Notes: generated by a model not told the origin, from the letters alone. Shown: positions 26,043 to 35,418, counted from the first letter of the stretch. The stretch: 64,000 bases of DNA from M3007 sp964621185 (GCA_964621185.1 CAZULM010000023.1:1-64000), one strand, 5' to 3'. Program-made: numbers and translations.

Positions 26043-26432
26043 ATGTTCTGGACTATATTGCAATGCACTTTGCTGAGCTGTTCCCTGTCAACAAAGGCTT
26101 GTGCCCCAAGCGCCGCGCCGCCCGAAAAAGTGGTGGAATGGCTTAGCCCCAAAGAACATGATTTTGGGAATATCCGGCGTGAACACCCGGTAGAGCATGT
26201 GTTCAAGTTCAAAAATGCCGCAAAAGGTCCAATCGTGCTGCAAACTGTGCGCACCTCCTGCGGGTGCACCGCCGCAAGCTGGACAGAAACGCCCATAGAA
26301 CCGGGGGCCACGGGTGAGGTTCGGATCGAATACGATGCCTACAAAACAGGGGATTTCAACAAAAAGATCACCGTTTTTTTTGACAAGCAAAAGAAAGCCG
26401 AAACACTGCGGATTACCGGTTCGGTGGACTAA
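26043..26432 (+). CDS. Short exported DUF1573 protein
   Basis: A 129-residue protein with a hydrophobic, Cys-containing N terminus (WTILQCTLLSCSL, signal or lipoprotein-like) and a single DUF1573 domain: HDFGNIRREHP, FKNAAKGPIV, the TSCGCTAA cysteine pair, EPGATGEVRIEYD. It is paralogous to the DUF1573 gene at 21397. Its final 4 bp overlap the 3' end of convergent recF. The function of the domain is unknown. Confidence 0.83.
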   Translation: MFWTILQCTLLSCSLSTKACAPSAAPPEKVVEWLSPKEHDFGNIRREHPVEHVFKFKNAAKGPIVLQTVRTSCGCTAASWTETPIEPGATGEVRIEYDAYKTGDFNKKITVFFDKQKKAETLRITGSVD

Positions 26433-27544
26433 ACGATCGAAGCAACCTCTTGAACCACAGCGTTTTCTATCTCAAACAGCTTGTACGCCCCATCAAACGA
26501 AGACACCACCGATTCTATGCGGGCGCGTTGGGTGTCGGTGATAAAAACTTGCCCAAAATCGCGCTCGATGAGCAGGCCCACCAGCTGCCGGACGCGGGTC
26601 TCGTCCAATTTGTCAAAAATATCGTCGAGCAACAATATGGGCGTTTGCCCAATCTGCTGTCGCAACACCTCGTATTGCGCCAGGCGCAGGGCCAACAGGT
26701 ATGATTTCAGCTGGCCTTGTGAAGCAAACCTTTTTAGCGGGAACCCGTCCATGAACAACAGCAGGTCGTCACGGTGCGGGCCGGCAGTACTGCGCTGCAA
26801 GGCACGGTCCTTTTCCAAGCCTTCCCGAAACAGTTCATCCAGCCCAGCTTTGCGCAGATCGGACTGATAGCTGATATCCACCTCCTCCCGGCTCCCGGAT
26901 ATGGCCGAATAATAATCGGCAAAGTAGGGCAGGAATTGCTCAACAAACTGGCTGCGCTGCTCATACAACGACTTGGCCGGGGCAGGCATTTGCCGGTCGA
27001 TGCTTTCCAGCAGCACGGGATCGAATCGCCGCTGCTCAAAAAAGGACTTCAATAGGGCATTGCGTTGCTTCAGCAGTGCATTGTACTGCACCAGGCTGCC
27101 CAGGTAATCTGCAGAAACCTGCGACAAGCTGGTGTCTAAAAAACGCCGCCGGTCTTCACTGCCGTCCTGTACCAGCGACACATCTTCAGGCGCTATCATC
27201 ACGACCGGGAATTGCCCGACGTGATCAGAGAGGCGCTCCACCGCATTGCTGTTTCGTTCAAATTCCTTTCGCCCCCCCAATTGGTATTTTGCGACCACTT
27301 TCGTTTCTTCCTGCCCTATCTTGAACTGCGCCTCCAATCGAAAAAAATCTTCTCCGTGCCGCACCAAGTTACGGTCGTTCAGGCCGGCGTGGCTCTTGCA
27401 CAAGCACAGGAAATGCAGTGCGTCCAGCACGTTGGTCTTGCCCATGCCGTTCAAGCCCGTCAGGCAGTTGAGCCTCGGCGAGAAGTCGAGGGTCTGACTT
27501 TCGTAATTTTTGAAATTGCTGATTTTTAACCTGGAAACTTGCAA
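26429..27544 (-). CDS. recF: DNA replication and repair protein RecF
   Basis: A 371-residue ABC-type ATPase that helps load RecA at ssDNA gaps with RecO and RecR. The Walker A motif GLNGMGKT is at 30-37, and Walker B plus D-loop are in ILLLDDIFDKLD near 325. No ATG fits: an in-frame TAG lies at 27548-27550 and the first usable codon giving the family N terminus (xVSRLKISNFKNYE) is TTG at 27544, so a TTG start is assigned. It starts 6 bp after the stop of the upstream 5'-nucleotidase-like gene, which implies one operon. It is not next to dnaN or gyrB here. Confidence 0.92.
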   Translation of the reverse strand: MQVSRLKISNFKNYESQTLDFSPRLNCLTGLNGMGKTNVLDALHFLCLCKSHAGLNDRNLVRHGEDFFRLEAQFKIGQEETKVVAKYQLGGRKEFERNSNAVERLSDHVGQFPVVMIAPEDVSLVQDGSEDRRRFLDTSLSQVSADYLGSLVQYNALLKQRNALLKSFFEQRRFDPVLLESIDRQMPAPAKSLYEQRSQFVEQFLPYFADYYSAISGSREEVDISYQSDLRKAGLDELFREGLEKDRALQRSTAGPHRDDLLLFMDGFPLKRFASQGQLKSYLLALRLAQYEVLRQQIGQTPILLLDDIFDKLDETRVRQLVGLLIERDFGQVFITDTQRARIESVVSSFDGAYKLFEIENAVVQEVASIV

Positions 27545-27550
27545 AATCTA

Positions 27551-29173
27551 CTATTCCGATTTCAAATATTGGATAAACACCAAACGTATATCTTTCCTGA
27601 TATCCGTTTTGTCATTCTGGTCAGGCTTGATGATTTTGGGTATGTCGGGATTTGTGCTTTTGCCCTTTTCGTCCAGCTTCGCGGCCAAAAAGCCCATGTT
27701 TGCCTCATTTCCCGTCAACAAAAAGTCGGGCAGCGTGACATGGTAGGTTTTTGTGGTGTCTAACGGTTTATCTGCCACCCACCATTTCCCGGCATTGTCG
27801 CGGCGCACGCGGTACAATTGAAGGTATCCGCCATTGCCATTGTTGTTGTGACCGGCATCCAGGGTTTTTAGCAACATGGATCCTGTCATTTCCACTTCGG
27901 TGATGGCCCCGCCGAAGGGAAGGATGCGCACGATGTCCAGTTCTGTAAGGCTACCCGTCAGCACGTCGTCAACCCGGATAGAGCCGCTGTTGAGGATGGC
28001 GCAGTCGGGTTTGTTGCGCGATGCAACGTACATGGCCTCTGTAATCATGGCGCCGATTGGCGCCTGGCCGCCGCGCACCACAGCTTCCCGGCAATCGAGC
28101 GGCTTGTCGAGCTTTGCCACCACATTCTCCGGGTTGATACCATCCTTAATCAGGGCTTCGTTTTTGATTTTTTCCCATTTGGCCACTACCGCGCCTGTTT
28201 TTGGCTCGTCGGCGATGTTGCCGCCCACTTGCCGCAGTTCAGATTTTACCGTGCAGGCGCCTTTCCTTTTGTCGTATCGAAGGGTATGCACGTACACCGT
28301 TTTGGCATTCGCATCGGCTTTGGTAATTACGGTCGTGCCGATTTTATGGATTTGGTTCTCGTGCTCGTGGCCGCCCATGATGAGGGCTATTTTGGGCAAC
28401 ATGGTTGCCAGTTTTTTGTCGTCGTCAACATCGAGGTGGGTCAAGCCCACGATTACATCGGTTTTAGGTTGCAGCTCTCCGAAGCTTTTGCGCGCCGATT
28501 CCATCCAATCAGTGTACACCGCCCAAGGCTGTTTGCCCGAATTGATGAGGACGCCAAAAATGCCAAGGTTCAGGGTGGTGCCATCTTTGTCTTTGAAGGT
28601 CAGCACCTGGTTGTCGGGGCAAATTTCCGAACCGCCACCGGGCTTGTTTTTAAAAAACTGCTGTTGAAACGTGCTTGTCCCTGGGCTGGCAGCCGGCGGC
28701 TTCAATCGGACGTTTCCTGTCAGCCACTTGAAATTCGACTCGTCCAAACGGGCTTGCAGGTCGGGCAAGTCGCCGTAATCGAACTCATGGTTGCCGAAAA
28801 CCACCCAATCGAGGCCGAGGGTGTTGAGCACTTCTACCATGTGCTTGCCCCGGATCCGCTGGCCGTCATATTTCAGGGTGCCGATTACGGATGGGCTGAT
28901 AAAATCGCCTGCCAGGACGGTGAGTGTGTTGGGGTTTTTGGCCAGCAGTTCCTGGCGGATGGTGGCAACCCGCGCCAAGCCTCCCCGCCCGTCAGATGGC
29001 GCGGGCGAAATTTCATATACATCGTTCATTTGAAGGATGCTGATTTCGATGATGCCGTCATCGCCGGAAGATTGCCCGGCGTTTGGGGTAGCGACAGTTT
29101 TTTTTGCCGGGTCGCAGGAAAAAAGGAAACAGACGGCCAACAGGCAGGTAAGGATGCGGAGCTTCGTTTTCAT
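27551..29173 (-). CDS. 5'-nucleotidase/metallophosphatase-like lipoprotein
   Basis: A 540-residue lipoprotein (lipobox LFSC at about 17-20). The N-terminal calcineurin-like metallophosphatase domain has QMNDVYE, VLAGDFISPS, VFGNHEFDYG, VGLTHLD and GGHEHE. The C-terminal 5'-nucleotidase domain (about 335-500) has GGQAPIGAMITEAM, AILNSGSIR and FGGAITEVEM. The first motif reads DVY where classic UshA has DxH, as in the DVYEI subfamily. It probably hydrolyses nucleotides or related phosphoesters in the periplasm. It is upstream of recF by 6 bp. Substrate not determined. Confidence 0.87.
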   Translation of the reverse strand: MKTKLRILTCLLAVCFLFSCDPAKKTVATPNAGQSSGDDGIIEISILQMNDVYEISPAPSDGRGGLARVATIRQELLAKNPNTLTVLAGDFISPSVIGTLKYDGQRIRGKHMVEVLNTLGLDWVVFGNHEFDYGDLPDLQARLDESNFKWLTGNVRLKPPAASPGTSTFQQQFFKNKPGGGSEICPDNQVLTFKDKDGTTLNLGIFGVLINSGKQPWAVYTDWMESARKSFGELQPKTDVIVGLTHLDVDDDKKLATMLPKIALIMGGHEHENQIHKIGTTVITKADANAKTVYVHTLRYDKRKGACTVKSELRQVGGNIADEPKTGAVVAKWEKIKNEALIKDGINPENVVAKLDKPLDCREAVVRGGQAPIGAMITEAMYVASRNKPDCAILNSGSIRVDDVLTGSLTELDIVRILPFGGAITEVEMTGSMLLKTLDAGHNNNGNGGYLQLYRVRRDNAGKWWVADKPLDTTKTYHVTLPDFLLTGNEANMGFLAAKLDEKGKSTNPDIPKIIKPDQNDKTDIRKDIRLVFIQYLKSE

Positions 29174-29340
29174 GGAAAATAAATGTTTCGTGAATTATTT
29201 GAACAAGAGGGAGTTTGGGCTCTTAAGCGAGGAAATTGAGGCTTTTTGGACAGGTCCGAAACTAAATGAGGCGCGCGTTGGGTTCGGATGCTGCATTATT
29301 TCCTATTTTTTGAGAACTTTGTTGCGCAAAACTAAACACC

Positions 29341-31329
29341 ATGACCGAAACCAGCACCATCATGGCCAAGCGACTTTGGCAACCAACGCCCGAAGCGCAG
29401 AAAAACAGCCACTTGCACCGCTATATTTCCTGGTTGCGCACCGAAAAAGGCATCGACTTCGACAGCTATGCGGCATTGCAGCAGTGGTCATGCTTCCACC
29501 TCGCTTCCTTTTGGCAAAGTTTGTGGGACTATTTCAACATCATCAGCCATGCATCGCACCAGGCTGTGCTTAGCGGAGACAAAATGCCTGATTTCCAATG
29601 GTTTGAAGGCGCTACCCTGAACTATGCGGAGCATATATTCAGAAAAAAAAACGCCGAGCAGCCGGCCATTGTCTTCAAGAACGAGCGTTCCGGGATTACC
29701 GAAACCAGTTGGGCAGACCTGGAACAGCAGACTGCTGCGTTCGCCTTGTTCCTGAAAGCATCCGGGATTCGCGAGGGCGACCGGTTGGCGGCTTATTTGC
29801 CCAATACGCCCCATGCCATCGTGGCGGTGCTGGCGGCAGCGTCCATCGGCGCCGTGTGGTCGAGCTGCTCCCCCGATTTTGGGGCGGCGAGCGTCGCCGA
29901 CCGTTTCGCGCAGATTGAGCCGCGCATACTGATCGCAGTGGACGGGTACAGCTATGGCGGCAAGAATTTTGACAAGCTGGATACCGTAACTGAGCTTTGC
30001 AGCCTTTTGCCCAGCGTGGAAAAAGTGGTGCTGATACCATACCTGAACCCGAAAGCCGACTTGAAAGAGGTGGATAAGCCAGTGGAAACCTGGGGCAGCA
30101 TCCAAAAAGCCCACAACAAAGCCAAGCTGACATTTACCCCACTGCCCTTCTCCCACCCGATCTGGGTGCTGTACTCTTCTGGCACCACGGGCATCCCAAA
30201 AGCCATCACGCACGGGCATGGCGGCAACTTGCTGGAGCACCTGAAATACCTTCATTTCCACAACGACGTGCACCCTGGCGAGCGCTTTTTTTGGTACTCC
30301 ACCACCGGCTGGATGATGTGGAACTTTACCCTGGCAGCCCTGCTCACCGGCGCCACCATCGTATTGTACGACGGCAGCCCCGGCTACCCCGACATGAACT
30401 GCCTTTGGGACCTGGCCGAAAAAACCAAAATCGCCCATTTTGGCACCAGCGCCCCGTTTTTGGTTAGCTGCATGAAGGCAGGCATCGTGCCGAAAGATTC
30501 CTTCGACTTGGGCGCGCTGCGCAGCATCGGCTCCACCGGCTCGCCACTGCCACCTGAAGCTTATGATTGGGCATATGAAAACGTCAAGGCCGACCTTTGG
30601 CTGACGAGCATGGCCGGCGGCACCGATGTCTGCACGGCCTGGGTGGGCGGCAACCCGCTGCTGCCTGTTTACCAGGGAGAGATACAGTGCCGCTGTTTGG
30701 GGTGCTGCATGGAAAGCTGGGGCGAGGACGGGAAGCCCGTCCCGGTCAACGAAGTCGGGGAAATGGTGGTGACGAAGCCCATGCCCTCCATGCCCATTTT
30801 TTTCTGGGGCGACCCAGATAAGGCCAAATACAGGAGCTCCTATTTTGAAGATTTCCCAGGGGTTTGGCGGCACGGCGACTGGCTGCGGATAACCGAACGC
30901 AACACGCTGCAGATCTTAGGCCGCTCCGATTCCACCCTGAACCGCCAGGGCGTGCGCATCGGCACCGCTGAGATTTACCGGGCCATCGACCAAATACCCG
31001 AAATAAAAGATGCACTGATCGTGAACATAGAATACGAAGACGGCAGCGACTGGATGCCCTTGTTCGTGGTGCTGAACGAAGGAGTGGTGCTCGACGACCC
31101 GCTGATTGGCAAGATCAAAAACACCCTGCGCAACACCTACAGCCCGCGCCATGTGCCAGATGCCATCTTGGAGCTCGCCGACATCCCTTACACCATCTCC
31201 GGCAAGAAAATGGAAACCCCGGTGAAAAAAGTGCTGCAGCGCAAGCCCCTCGACAAAGCCTACAACCCCGATTCCATGCGCAACCCGGAGTCAATGGACT
31301 ATTTTATCCAGCTTGCGGAAACACTGTGA
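29341..31329 (+). CDS. Acetoacetate-CoA ligase
   Basis: A 662-residue adenylate-forming enzyme that activates acetoacetate to acetoacetyl-CoA, linking ketone-body or polyhydroxybutyrate carbon to central metabolism. The P-loop motif YSSGTTGIPKAI is near 280, TGWMMWN near 320, and the hinge and A8-A10 segments are at HGDWLRI, GRSDSTLNRQGVRIG and SGKKME; the catalytic Lys is in the last. The long N-terminal ACAS_N region (RYISWLRTEKGIDF; FEGATLNYAEHIF) and 660-residue length distinguish it from acetyl-CoA synthetase. A MAKRL start at 29362 is also possible. Its stop codon overlaps or closely abuts the start of the PolX/PHP gene. Confidence 0.9.
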   Translation: MTETSTIMAKRLWQPTPEAQKNSHLHRYISWLRTEKGIDFDSYAALQQWSCFHLASFWQSLWDYFNIISHASHQAVLSGDKMPDFQWFEGATLNYAEHIFRKKNAEQPAIVFKNERSGITETSWADLEQQTAAFALFLKASGIREGDRLAAYLPNTPHAIVAVLAAASIGAVWSSCSPDFGAASVADRFAQIEPRILIAVDGYSYGGKNFDKLDTVTELCSLLPSVEKVVLIPYLNPKADLKEVDKPVETWGSIQKAHNKAKLTFTPLPFSHPIWVLYSSGTTGIPKAITHGHGGNLLEHLKYLHFHNDVHPGERFFWYSTTGWMMWNFTLAALLTGATIVLYDGSPGYPDMNCLWDLAEKTKIAHFGTSAPFLVSCMKAGIVPKDSFDLGALRSIGSTGSPLPPEAYDWAYENVKADLWLTSMAGGTDVCTAWVGGNPLLPVYQGEIQCRCLGCCMESWGEDGKPVPVNEVGEMVVTKPMPSMPIFFWGDPDKAKYRSSYFEDFPGVWRHGDWLRITERNTLQILGRSDSTLNRQGVRIGTAEIYRAIDQIPEIKDALIVNIEYEDGSDWMPLFVVLNEGVVLDDPLIGKIKNTLRNTYSPRHVPDAILELADIPYTISGKKMETPVKKVLQRKPLDKAYNPDSMRNPESMDYFIQLAETL

Positions 31330-31334
31330 ACATT

Positions 31335-32963
31335 ATGACCAACAAAGAAATAGCCTACGCTTTCGACGACTTGGCCAACCTGATGGAGCTCCACGGGGAA
31401 GACGAGTTCCGCATCCGCTCCTACCGCAACGCCTACCTCGCGCTGCGCAAGCTCGATGCGCCCCTCACCGAAATGGATGACGCCGAAATAAAGGCAATCA
31501 AAGGCGTGGGAAATGCCATTTCAGGTAAAATACGGGAATTGTTGGACGAAGGGCGCATGGCAAACTTGGAGAAATACCGCGAAAAAACCCCTGTTGGCGT
31601 GCAAGAAATGCTGGAAATCAACGGTTTCGGGCCCAAGAAAGTGCGCCAGGTATGGCAAGAGATGGGCATCGAATCGGTGGGCGAGCTTTGGTACGCCTGC
31701 AACGAGAACCGTTTGGTGGAATACAAAGGCTTTGGCCTGAAAACCCAGCAAGACCTGCTTCAGAAGCTCGACTATTTCCAAAAAAGCCGCGGCAAGCTGC
31801 ACATTGACCTCGCCGACGAACTCGCCGAATTTGTGTGTTCACAGATAACGGGCAAGCTTCCCGGCGCCTACGTCGCGCCCGTGGGCGAGGTTCGCCGGCG
31901 CTGCCCGGTGGTGAACCAGGTAGAGGTGCTCATAGGATACAACGGAGAAATAAGCGCCGTTTTCGATGCAGAAATAATGGCCTTGGAGCTGGAAGAGGCC
32001 AAACAATTCCGGGTAAAGCTGGAAGGTGGCACCAAAGTGATGCTGCACCAATGCTTAGCAGAAGAATTCGGCTCGAAGCTGTTCCGGCTGACCGGCTCGG
32101 AGGAATTTGTCAGAGGGTTTGCAGATGCCAACCCTGGCCTGGAATTTCGGGGCCTGCGCAGCGAGGCGGAAGTCTTTGAAAAAGCCAACACCGCCTTTGT
32201 CGTGCCGGAGCTCCGGGAATCGGCCTCCCCTACCCTGCCCAAAGCTGGCGCGCAACTGGTTGAACAACAGCATTTAACGGGCGTGTTGCACGTGCACACC
32301 ACCTACAGCGACGGCATGCACACCCTGCGCCAAATGTGCGAACGCGCCCGCGAGCTCGGCTACGCCTACATCGGCATCACCGACCACAGCCAGGCCGCCT
32401 TTTACGCCAACGGCCTAAAGCCAGATCGCCTGCAACAACAATGGGACGAAATTGACGCCCTCAATGCTGAAATGGGGCCATTCCGCATCCTGAAAGGCAT
32501 AGAAAGCGATATCTTGAACGACGGCTCGCTCGACTACGAAGATGCCATCCTCGACAAGTTTGATTTCATCATCGCCTCGGTGCATACCAACCTGCGCATG
32601 AGCATCGAAAAAGCCACCGAGCGCATTGTCAGGGCTATCCAGCACCCCCGCACCACTATACTCGGCCACCCCACAGGCAGGCTGCTGCTCAGCCGCGAAG
32701 GCTACCCGCTCGACTGGGACGCGGTTTTTGAAGCCTGTCAGAAAAACCAAGTCGCCATAGAGCTCAATGCCCACCCTTACCGCTTAGATATTGATTATTC
32801 TTTGATACCCAAGGCTTTGGCACATGGCATCCCTATCAGCATCAACCCCGACGCGCACAGCATGGCGGGCTTGGAAGTGGTGAAGTACGGACTGGCCGCG
32901 GCACGAAAAGGCGGGCTGACGACGGAAGGGTGCTTGAATGTGCGGGGTTTTGAAAGTTGGTAG
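31335..32963 (+). CDS. PolX-like/PHP protein with a degenerate polymerase site
   Basis: A 542-residue protein with bacterial PolX architecture: HhH-rich 8-kDa and fingers region (1-160, KGVGNAISGKI, NGFGPKKVRQV), palm (160-290) and PHP domain (315-542). The PHP site looks complete (H319xH321, GITDH, GIESDI, ASVHTN, HPTGR, ELNAHP, NPDAHS), so 3'-5' exonuclease or AP-endonuclease activity is plausible. In the palm the catalytic DxD is replaced by Q195-V-E197 and the third Asp by M236, so nucleotide transfer is unlikely. A GTG at 31326 overlaps the stop of the acetoacetate-CoA ligase gene as an alternative start; the ATG at 31335 is preferred. Translation is probably coupled. Confidence 0.87.
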   Translation: MTNKEIAYAFDDLANLMELHGEDEFRIRSYRNAYLALRKLDAPLTEMDDAEIKAIKGVGNAISGKIRELLDEGRMANLEKYREKTPVGVQEMLEINGFGPKKVRQVWQEMGIESVGELWYACNENRLVEYKGFGLKTQQDLLQKLDYFQKSRGKLHIDLADELAEFVCSQITGKLPGAYVAPVGEVRRRCPVVNQVEVLIGYNGEISAVFDAEIMALELEEAKQFRVKLEGGTKVMLHQCLAEEFGSKLFRLTGSEEFVRGFADANPGLEFRGLRSEAEVFEKANTAFVVPELRESASPTLPKAGAQLVEQQHLTGVLHVHTTYSDGMHTLRQMCERARELGYAYIGITDHSQAAFYANGLKPDRLQQQWDEIDALNAEMGPFRILKGIESDILNDGSLDYEDAILDKFDFIIASVHTNLRMSIEKATERIVRAIQHPRTTILGHPTGRLLLSREGYPLDWDAVFEACQKNQVAIELNAHPYRLDIDYSLIPKALAHGIPISINPDAHSMAGLEVVKYGLAAARKGGLTTEGCLNVRGFESW

Positions 32964-32995
32964 CGCCGCCTTCGGCCATGCCTTGCCCCCACTTA

Positions 32996-33064
32996 GACAT
33001 TCCATGTTGGACATTGGACATTCCATGTTGGACATTGGACATTCCATGTTGGACATTGGACATT
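32996..33064. repeat. 21-bp tandem repeat, three copies
   Basis: The 21-bp period is anchored by TTCCATG at 33000, 33021 and 33042. Each unit reads acattccatgttggacattg, with an inner 7-8-nt word GGACATT. It begins about 30 bp after the PolX stop. An open frame on the minus strand (MSNMECP repeated) is a by-product of the 21-bp period. Confidence 0.9.
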
Positions 33065-33220
33065 TTTCTGTGATCGTCATTACTACCCACACCGGAATAG
33101 CCCAACTTTTCTGTTATATTTTAACAAGGCTGAACTGCGCTCAAATGGCTTAAAATGCGGGTTTTTGAGCACATTTGGGCGTTTCCCCTATAATTCCGGG
33201 TGGAAAAGCCCCCCAATAAT

Positions 33221-33255
33221 GTTATATTTTCCGAAGTATGGTGTGCTGACTTTTG
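33221..33255 (+). promoter_or_regulatory. Shared promoter-like element A
   Basis: GTTAT (33221) and GACTTTTG (ending 33255) occur in a 35-nt frame identical in spacing to 37060-37094, and both copies are followed by TCCyATCAG. GACTTTTG is one base from the TAnnTTTG -7 box. It lies 60 bp upstream of the exported Fn3-like lipoprotein gene. Confidence 0.45.
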
Positions 33256-33314
33256 TCCTATCAGCAAGTTCCGGCGCTGATAGATTTCAGTCATTTATCC
33301 AAATACATCACGAC

Positions 33315-33779
33315 ATGAAGACAGTATCCTTTTCTCCGCTCTTGGCAGCAACCCTCGTTTGCAGCCTTTTCATCCACGCTTGCCAGAAAGACAGCCACAC
33401 CGTACCGAATGCCGACCAAGGGCAAGCCTCCGAGCTCAGCCCCAGCGAACGCTGCATGTGTCTGCCTCCGTACACCATTTCCGTCACGGCAACTTCGAGC
33501 AATACGGCCACCATTGTATGGGACGAAATGCCGGAGAGCCTGGGCTACCAGGTGGAATGGCTCCAAGGAAGCAACAGCACGGTGATCGACAGCTCCATGC
33601 TTTCGTCGGTTTTTACGGAAGGCAATTCAATCATGTTGACCGAGCTCAAGCCCGACAGACACTACGCCGTGCGGGTGATCAACGTATGCCGGCTGCTTTC
33701 CAGCGACCCACCGGGTTGGGTTCCCTTTAAGACTGCGCCGAAACCAACCGTCAGGCCCAAATCTGAGGCATTCAGGTAA
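33315..33779 (+). CDS. Small lipoprotein with fibronectin III-like domain
   Basis: A 154-residue lipoprotein. The lipobox is HAC (about residues 20-22), followed by an acidic spacer. One Fn3-like domain spans about 52-145: YTISVTATSSNTATIVWD, GYQVEWLQG, ITLTELKPD-like LTELKPDRHYAVRVI. The start at 33315 is where the signal begins; an upstream extension reads through the promoter region. It has a hairpin terminator downstream. Probably a surface or periplasmic adhesion or scaffold protein; the role is inferred only from the fold. Confidence 0.78.
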   Translation: MKTVSFSPLLAATLVCSLFIHACQKDSHTVPNADQGQASELSPSERCMCLPPYTISVTATSSNTATIVWDEMPESLGYQVEWLQGSNSTVIDSSMLSSVFTEGNSIMLTELKPDRHYAVRVINVCRLLSSDPPGWVPFKTAPKPTVRPKSEAFR

Positions 33780-33826
33780 AAAACAAGCGGTTTCAACCGA
33801 CATTTACCCATCAACTACTTGCCTTG

Positions 33827-33862
33827 CCGCCTCTATAGATAAAAGATGAGGCGGTTTTTTTT
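33827..33862 (+). terminator. Rho-independent terminator
   Basis: Stem CCGCCTC/GAGGCGG (33827-33833, 33848-33854) is followed by eight T (33855-33862), 48 bp after the Fn3 lipoprotein stop. Confidence 0.75.
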
Positions 33863-33945
33863 GGCCTATACCCAACGGAAAATGGTTTGCAAAAAAAATC
33901 AAGAAGTAAGTCCTTAATAATCGATAAAAATTGAATCTTAGCATA

Positions 33946-33983
33946 AAAACCAAGTGGAGGCCGGAAGCGAGTCCGGCCCCCAC
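33946..33983 (-). terminator. Rho-independent terminator for the convergent T9SS gene
   Basis: Arms at 33954-33965 and 33972-33983 (12 bp, one mismatch, 6-nt loop), with a U-rich tail on the minus strand, 27 bp after the stop of the gene at 34010. Confidence 0.65.
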
Positions 33984-34009
33984 CGTGGTTGAAGTCCAAA
34001 TCTAAGTAG

Positions 34010-35137
34010 TTACTGTGTCTTGAGCACTTTTATGGTTTCGGCCCGGTCGCCGGTTTCTACGCGGAGGAGGTAGAGCCCAGGCTGGAGGTCTTGGGTGGAG
34101 ATGCTTTGCGTTTGGGCGCCGCCGGGGGTGGTCACGGACATTGCCAGGCGGCCTTGCAGGTCATACAGGCTGATTCTCACGTCGTTTTCCTCGGTGGCGA
34201 AGGGGATTTTGAGGTCGAGGAGCTTGGTGAAGGGGTTGGGGGAGGCGGAGAGGGAGAAGCTTTCTTCCGATTCTGGTATTTCTATTCGATCACTTCCAAT
34301 TATATCTCCAGAAAGCCCTTGAACAGGTGCAATCTTTTCAATAATATAGCTTGAGTTGTTATTGTTGTTGGCCATTCGGTAAAACTCTCCATCTCCTTGA
34401 GCCGTAGGAAAATAAACAGATACTTCTGCAAAATAGCAATTACTGCAATTGTATGCTATTTTAATAGACTGCCCGCCGACAGGTTCAAAATAAAATTTGT
34501 TCTGATCATTGCAACAATCTGCATCGTTTTCATTTGGATATAGATAAGTAACTGTACCAACAACATTCAACATAAAATTGAGCTGCACATTTTGAAGGGT
34601 TGGATGTTTGATGTTGAAGTATGTATTTGAACCTGATTTCGAATAGCTACAGGAGCCCTTTTTATCCTCAGATAACTGGCAGACAGCGCTCCAACCATGG
34701 GTATTCCCATTATATCCTGTCCCTACAAGCTCAATAATTATTGTTTCAACAATCAGGGAGATTGTGGATTGTTGGCCTTGTTCACCCCCGTAGCAAATCG
34801 ACCAAATCTTTCCAAAATATTGCCTGCCCGGAATTAGGTTGGTAGCTGTAGCAATGTTGGTGCTTGCCGGTACTGTAATGTCACTTACCGGCAAACCAGT
34901 CACCACGTCGGTTGTGACAATACGGTAAGCAAAAGCGCCAGGAACTGATGGCCAGGTATAACTCAACCAAGTTGTTCCAACTTGAGTAACCATAAGGAAA
35001 GCCGGGGGCGCCAAATTGCAGACATCCTTATTAATCTCCTCGCTCGCCGGATTTGAATTATTGGCTAAATTCCAAGGCTGAAATGCAAAGAGATGAAAGA
35101 TAATAAATAGGGCGAAGGAAATAATTTTTTGTCTCAT
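34010..35137 (-). CDS. T9SS-exported Fn3-domain protein
   Basis: A 375-residue exported protein. A signal peptide spans about residues 1-25. An Fn3-like domain follows at about 40-130 (YTWPSVPGAFAYRIVTTD; NLIPGRQYFGKIW). The central Cys-rich region (NENDADCCNDQNKFYF; YNCSNCYFAEVSVYF) is not recognised. The C-terminal T9SS type A sorting domain starts at SLSASPNPFTKLLDL and ends with TIKVLKTQ. It sits in the exported-protein cluster opposite the unknown helical-protein gene at 35462, with which it shares a 324-bp divergent AT-rich promoter region. Ligand unknown. Confidence 0.82.
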   Translation of the reverse strand: MRQKIISFALFIIFHLFAFQPWNLANNSNPASEEINKDVCNLAPPAFLMVTQVGTTWLSYTWPSVPGAFAYRIVTTDVVTGLPVSDITVPASTNIATATNLIPGRQYFGKIWSICYGGEQGQQSTISLIVETIIIELVGTGYNGNTHGWSAVCQLSEDKKGSCSYSKSGSNTYFNIKHPTLQNVQLNFMLNVVGTVTYLYPNENDADCCNDQNKFYFEPVGGQSIKIAYNCSNCYFAEVSVYFPTAQGDGEFYRMANNNNNSSYIIEKIAPVQGLSGDIIGSDRIEIPESEESFSLSASPNPFTKLLDLKIPFATEENDVRISLYDLQGRLAMSVTTPGGAQTQSISTQDLQPGLYLLRVETGDRAETIKVLKTQ

Positions 35138-35418
35138 GACGGATTGCGATTGTGTTTATTGAAAAATCAAATGTTCGAAATTGTTTGAATGAAGCCTGAA
35201 AATGCTGAACTGGAAAGGATTATAAAAAAAAGGGCAAATTGTCCAGCCAAAACTTTATTAGATTCCCTTTTTTGATCAAATTTGCCGTCCAAATTGCAAA
35301 ATGATGACTTCAAAAATGAAATGCTCGTCTTGAATTTGTGCTAGATTTTAATGTTGCAACGGAAAAACCTTGTCCTGGACATCGTCAAGCTTCCACAAAG
35401 TTACCCCCTCATCCTTCT

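Noticed and set aside
29488..30873. 461-codon antisense open frame inside the acetoacetate-CoA ligase gene
   Set aside because: It lies antisense to a clear enzyme gene, has no signal, motif or ribosome-binding support, and its existence follows from codon bias.
32784..33105. Open frames with MSNMECP repeats
   Set aside because: Caused by a 21-bp repeat in frame; no codon or family support.
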